Of a stretch of DNA of 7,176 nt, positions 6,106-7,176 are shown piece after piece. Origin of the DNA: an uncultured Clostridia bacterium (GTDB lineage Bacteria; Bacillota; Clostridia; Lachnospirales; Lachnospiraceae); contig CAMHMG010000155.1 of assembly GCA_946186175.1 (NCBI GenBank), forward strand, positions 1-7,176. Reading direction: 5' to 3'. The translations under genes and the position numbers were made by a program. The first letter of the stretch is position 1, and each line of letters starts with the position of its first letter. The notes beneath the pieces are model-generated. The model was not told where the DNA came from. It saw only the letters and a list, made by a program, of their open reading frames with translations, and made no database searches.

Positions 6106-7176
6106 TCACTCTTCCATTACCCATGTATCCTTGAATCCCCCTCCCTGAGAAGAATTGACAATAAATGAATCCGGATTTCTTGAAAATCTTGTAAGCCCGC
6201 TTTTCCATACCATAGGTTCATCCGCCATCAGAACAAAAGCTCTGAGATCCGCTTTTCTCGGAACGATCTCTCCCTTTTCAATGATATCAATATCCAGAAA
6301 ATCAATAACCTCCTGGGCTATGAACCTTCTGGGCTCACTTTTTAGCATTGTAATAAATCTCTCCTTTTCCTCCCTTGTCATACTGCTGCCAAAGACCACG
6401 CCATATCCTCCTGCTTCCGCAACATCCTTAAGAACAAGCTTATCGAAGTTCTCAAGAACATATTGCATGTCTTCCTCATAAAATGGAAGATATGTAGGTG
6501 CATTATGAAGTATCGGCTCCTCAGAAAGATAATACTTGATCATCTTTGGCACAAAATAATATATTCCCTTGTCATCTGCAACACCATTACCCGGAGCATT
6601 GATAAGTGCCACATTTCCCTTTCTGTATATGTCATATATATGGGGAATTCCAATCACTGATTCGGGATTAAAGTTCATTGGATCCAGATATTCATCAGAT
6701 ATTCTCCGATAAACTGCACCCACTCTTTCCTTACGCCCCGAATAATCCACAAAATACAGATTATCATTTTCAACGACCAGTTCACTACCGGTAACCAGAT
6801 GTGCCCCTGTCTGTTCTGCCAGATATGAGTGTTCAAAATAAGCCGCATTATATCTTCCCGGCGTGAGAATTACCGTATGCCCTCCTGTGTTCACATAGTC
6901 CATTGTTTTTCTTAACAGCTTTGCGTAATTCCGATTGTCGCATATAGCATTCTTTTCAAATGTGGCAGGGGAACTCCTTCTGCATATATCCCTGGCAATC
7001 ATCGGATAGGATGCTCCCGATGGAATCCTCAGATTATCCTCAAGAATATACCATTCTCCATCCTTTTCCTGTACAAGATCGATTCCTGAAATATGTGTAT
7101 ATATCCCCTGTGGCGGACTTACACCTTCGCACTGGGCGAGATAGCCGCTGCCCATGTAGACAAATTCTTCAGGAAT
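6106..7176 (-). CDS. Circularly permuted type 2 ATP-grasp ligase (5' end cut by window edge)
   Basis: The visible 356 residues are the C-terminal three quarters of a protein usually about 470-490 long. The frame continues through the right edge (IPEEFVYMGSGY), so the methionine at 7155 is internal, not the start. Family markers in the visible part are GIYTHISGIDLV, LEDNLRIPSGASYP (about 45-58), NAPGNGVADDKGIYYFVPKMI, the glycine-rich VAEAGGYGVVFG, DLRAFVL, and the terminal NSSQGGGFKDTWV. Proteins of this family (DUF404/DUF407 type) carry a permuted ATP-grasp fold and are predicted to activate a carboxylate as acyl phosphate and join it to an amine, making a peptide or amide in the cytoplasm. 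The substrate is unknown. It is the first visible gene of the block, followed 20 nt later by the alpha-E gene. Promoter and N-terminus lie outside the window. Confidence 0.93.
   Translation of the reverse strand: MPEEFVYMGSGYLAQCEGVSPPQGIYTHISGIDLVQEKDGEWYILEDNLRIPSGASYPMIARDICRRSSPATFEKNAICDNRNYAKLLRKTMDYVNTGGHTVILTPGRYNAAYFEHSYLAEQTGAHLVTGSELVVENDNLYFVDYSGRKERVGAVYRRISDEYLDPMNFNPESVIGIPHIYDIYRKGNVALINAPGNGVADDKGIYYFVPKMIKYYLSEEPILHNAPTYLPFYEEDMQYVLENFDKLVLKDVAEAGGYGVVFGSSMTREEKERFITMLKSEPRRFIAQEVIDFLDIDIIEKGEIVPRKADLRAFVLMADEPMVWKSGLTRFSRNPDSFIVNSSQGGGFKDTWVMEE

Noticed and set aside
6086..6208. N-terminal extension of the alpha-E gene from 6208
   Set aside because: It overlaps the end of the ligase gene in another frame, lacks family motifs, and the strong AAGGAGG site points to ATG 6085.
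7153..7155. Methionine at 7155 as the start of the ATP-grasp gene
   Set aside because: The frame stays open to the right edge, the family needs more than 100 further N-terminal residues, and there is no ribosome binding site before it.

Overview
The window is a 7.2 kb, AT-rich stretch in which every supported gene lies on the minus strand, so transcription runs from the right edge to the left. The strong Shine-Dalgarno sites, codon preference and protein flavour suggest a low-GC Gram-positive anaerobe, most likely a clostridial relative such as the Lachnospiraceae. This is inferred from style only; there is no rRNA or other phylogenetic marker here.

The right half (7176 to about 3578) is a tight operon-like block. 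In transcription order it holds a circularly permuted ATP-grasp ligase (5' end outside the window), an alpha-E protein, a transglutaminase-fold protein with an intact Cys-His-Asp triad, and a zinc-dependent AstE/AspA-family deacylase. Gaps are 0-20 nt, and one junction overlaps by 8 nt with the ribosome binding site inside the upstream gene. The ATP-grasp/alpha-E/transglutaminase trio is a recurrent bacterial module predicted to make and cut amide or isopeptide bonds. In other bacteria it is often linked to the proteasome-like Anbu peptidase, and no Anbu is visible here.

A 77 nt gap leads to a second AstE/AspA-like protein (2562-3500, TTG start). It keeps the overall fold motifs and the C-terminal beta-barrel, but both zinc histidines and the catalytic glutamate are replaced. 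The active and degenerate paralogs sitting side by side are the most distinctive feature of the window.

The left part holds an NADP-dependent isocitrate dehydrogenase of the eukaryote-like homodimeric class (1311-2516). It is followed by a gene that runs off the left edge (1-1276). This gene has no stop codon within the window. It encodes a fusion of an FUSC/aromatic-acid-exporter-like membrane domain with a Cof-type HAD phosphatase-like domain. These two genes are co-directional and closely spaced, but nothing in the sequence ties them to the ligase block beyond position.

No tRNA, rRNA, CRISPR array, insertion sequence, convincing terminator or operon promoter was seen. The operon promoter is presumably to the right of the window. 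No gene-free stretch exceeds 80 nt.
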